From Roseobacter fucihabitans (lineage in GTDB: Bacteria; Pseudomonadota; Alphaproteobacteria; Rhodobacterales; Rhodobacteraceae): a stretch of 64,000 nucleotides of DNA. Position numbers and translations under genes: made by a program. The stretch lies in assembly GCF_014337925.2 (NCBI RefSeq), contig NZ_CP143423.1:3068501-3132500 (forward strand), read 5' to 3'. This document shows, piece by piece, positions 63,120-64,000 of the stretch; position 1 is the stretch's first letter; each line of letters opens with the position of its first letter. The notes under the pieces are model-generated. The model ran no database searches, had not been told where the DNA came from, and saw only the letters and a program-made list of their open reading frames with translations.

Positions 63120-64000
63120 ATAGCCGATCAACCAAGGCCTGGTACGCACGAAGTGGGTTAAGACCGGCAAGGTTTCAGAGTTTGGTTTGAGCTGTTGGCA
63201 ACGAGTATTGTTTCGCAAATATATTCCGATATTGATTTGAATTGGAATATGCATGCAACAGATTTGGTCGGATTAGGAGTTGCGGGCGCACTGGATCGTA
63301 AGTGATGCGGAGCTTGGTCTATTGAAGGGCATGTCTGAGCCGCGACGTCTGACGCTTTGCTATTACCTCAAGTATTTTCAACTCCACGCGCAGTTTCCCA
63401 GATCGTTGGATTTTGTCTCTCCACAGGTTCTTAAGTTTTTGGCGTCGCAGATTGGTAGCGCCGATGGTGATGGGCTTCCCGTCGTTCCGAAGAGAACAGA
63501 TTGTTTTTATCGACGCCAGATTATCGCGTTTGTTGGTATCAGGCACTTTGACAAGAAGGCCCGCGCGGTTTTCCTGGATTGGTTGGTCGAGCCCGTTTTG
63601 CCGAGCGCCCCAAATGAAGCGACATCGGACGCAGCCATTACAGAATGGTTCTTGTCCATGCGAATGATCCGCCCCAAGGCCAAAGCCCTGCGATCCTGGC
63701 AAAGGCAGAGCGCCGGTTTGAGCGCATTCTGTTTGCCAGGATCGCAGGGCGGCTTCCCGATGACCATCGGGCGCGCCTTGATGCCTGCTCGAGACGGCGG
63801 CTGGCCTTTCTCCCTTTGCCGGAGTGTCGCGCAGTTCCGGTGCAGCCAGCGTCGAAAATCTGCTCAGAACGGTTTCACGCCTGGAAACCGTTTGTGCAGT
63901 CGGCTTGGATCAGACGATCCTGGCGGATGTGCATCCTGATATTATTGAACGGTTTTGGTTGCGGGCGGGCACAGAGGATGCGTGGGACATCCGGATGAGA
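63120..64000 (+). mobile_element. Tn3-family transposon end, running out of the window
   Basis: The thioesterase frame stops at about 63117, and the next 160 bases are noncoding. They include a stretch ending GGGTTAAG (63157-63164), the terminal pattern of Tn3-family repeats, though the full repeat could not be confirmed without the other end. A Tn3-type transposase gene starts behind it. Confidence 0.6.
63280..64000 (+). pseudogene. Tn3-family transposase, N-terminal (DUF4158) part with frameshifts
   Basis: Reads RAHWIVSDAELGLLKGMSEP and LTLCYYLKYFQLHAQFPRSL, the DUF4158 start of Tn3 transposases, then PKRTDCFYRRQIIAFVGIRH. Near 63690 the frame changes: AILAKAERRFERILFARIAG is one base off. 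Near 63800 it changes again: VENLLRTVSRLETVCAVGLD and then ILADVHPDIIERFWLRA are in a third frame. All three segments are family-like, so this is one gene with two frameshifts, presumably dead. It is cut by the window end. Confidence 0.78.

Noticed and set aside
1-64000. CRISPR array, tRNA, rRNA or replication origin
   Set aside because: No regularly spaced repeats, no cloverleaf or rRNA sequence, and no dnaA/repABC genes were seen.

Overview
The window looks like chromosomal DNA of a marine Rhodobacterales (Roseobacter-group) alphaproteobacterium. This is inferred from the gene content: a 44-residue aa3-oxidase subunit IV, TRAP transport, a dimethylglycine-dehydrogenase-like FAD/GcvT fusion and an amide/urea ABC cluster with formamidase. 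The high GC and dense 1-14 bp gene overlaps fit. No rRNA or tRNA gene was recognised.

Layout. 1-2.5 kb is a decayed mobile patch: a frameshifted IS1595-type transposase, a P63C-domain passenger gene overlapping its stop, and a broken conserved hypothetical gene. 2.5-31.2 kb is ordinary chromosome: fdhD-mobA-mobB-moeA (molybdenum cofactor; moeA fused to an extra N-terminal domain), azlCD, a lipoprotein with the tiny cytochrome oxidase subunit, an MBL hydrolase with a long acyl-CoA dehydrogenase, tsaC/sua5, yqgE, a DsbD-N-like periplasmic protein, an RND pump with its adaptor, moaB-lysE-UDG, pyrB-(small membrane proteins)-pyrC'-plsY, a solitary ectoine-synthase-like gene, and three catabolic oxidoreductase or methyltransferase genes facing a dimethylglycine-dehydrogenase-like gene.

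31.3-36.4 kb is a graveyard of nested mobile elements. An IS66 remnant abuts an IS3-type element whose two 29-bp terminal repeats still lie 3.1 kb apart. Inside the IS3 element sit a complete IS110 element that splits the IS3 transposase, and a C-terminally clipped IS1595-type transposase divergent from a DUF6471 gene. A serine-recombinase remnant follows. 36.5-38.5 kb is an unassigned two-gene unit: a secreted ComEC-like metallo-beta-lactamase-fold protein plus a four-helix membrane protein.

39-50 kb is a coherent nitrogen-acquisition locus. A binding protein, two permeases, two ATPases, formamidase FmdA and FmdB (minus strand) diverge from an unusual sensor in which a transporter-like (NCS1/purine-cytosine permease) membrane region, an eight-cysteine segment, a histidine kinase and a receiver are fused. 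A LuxR-type response regulator overlaps its end. An 18-bp perfect inverted repeat in the shared promoter region is a likely operator.

50-59 kb is a catabolic operon (amidohydrolase, TRAP DctQ-DctM-DctP, glutamine-synthetase-like ligase, aldehyde dehydrogenase, iron alcohol dehydrogenase) divergent from an RpiR regulator, with a palindrome between them. The enzyme set suggests a gamma-glutamylated amine or amino-alcohol pathway. 59-63 kb holds an acyl-CoA synthetase, a peroxiredoxin, an 857-bp stretch without a recognisable gene, rpe, and a hotdog thioesterase whose 5' end is cut off by a decaying Tn3-family transposon running out of the window.

Start codons were adjusted where a clear Shine-Dalgarno sequence or family N-terminus pointed to an internal start. 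All functional names rest on motif recognition by eye, not on searches.
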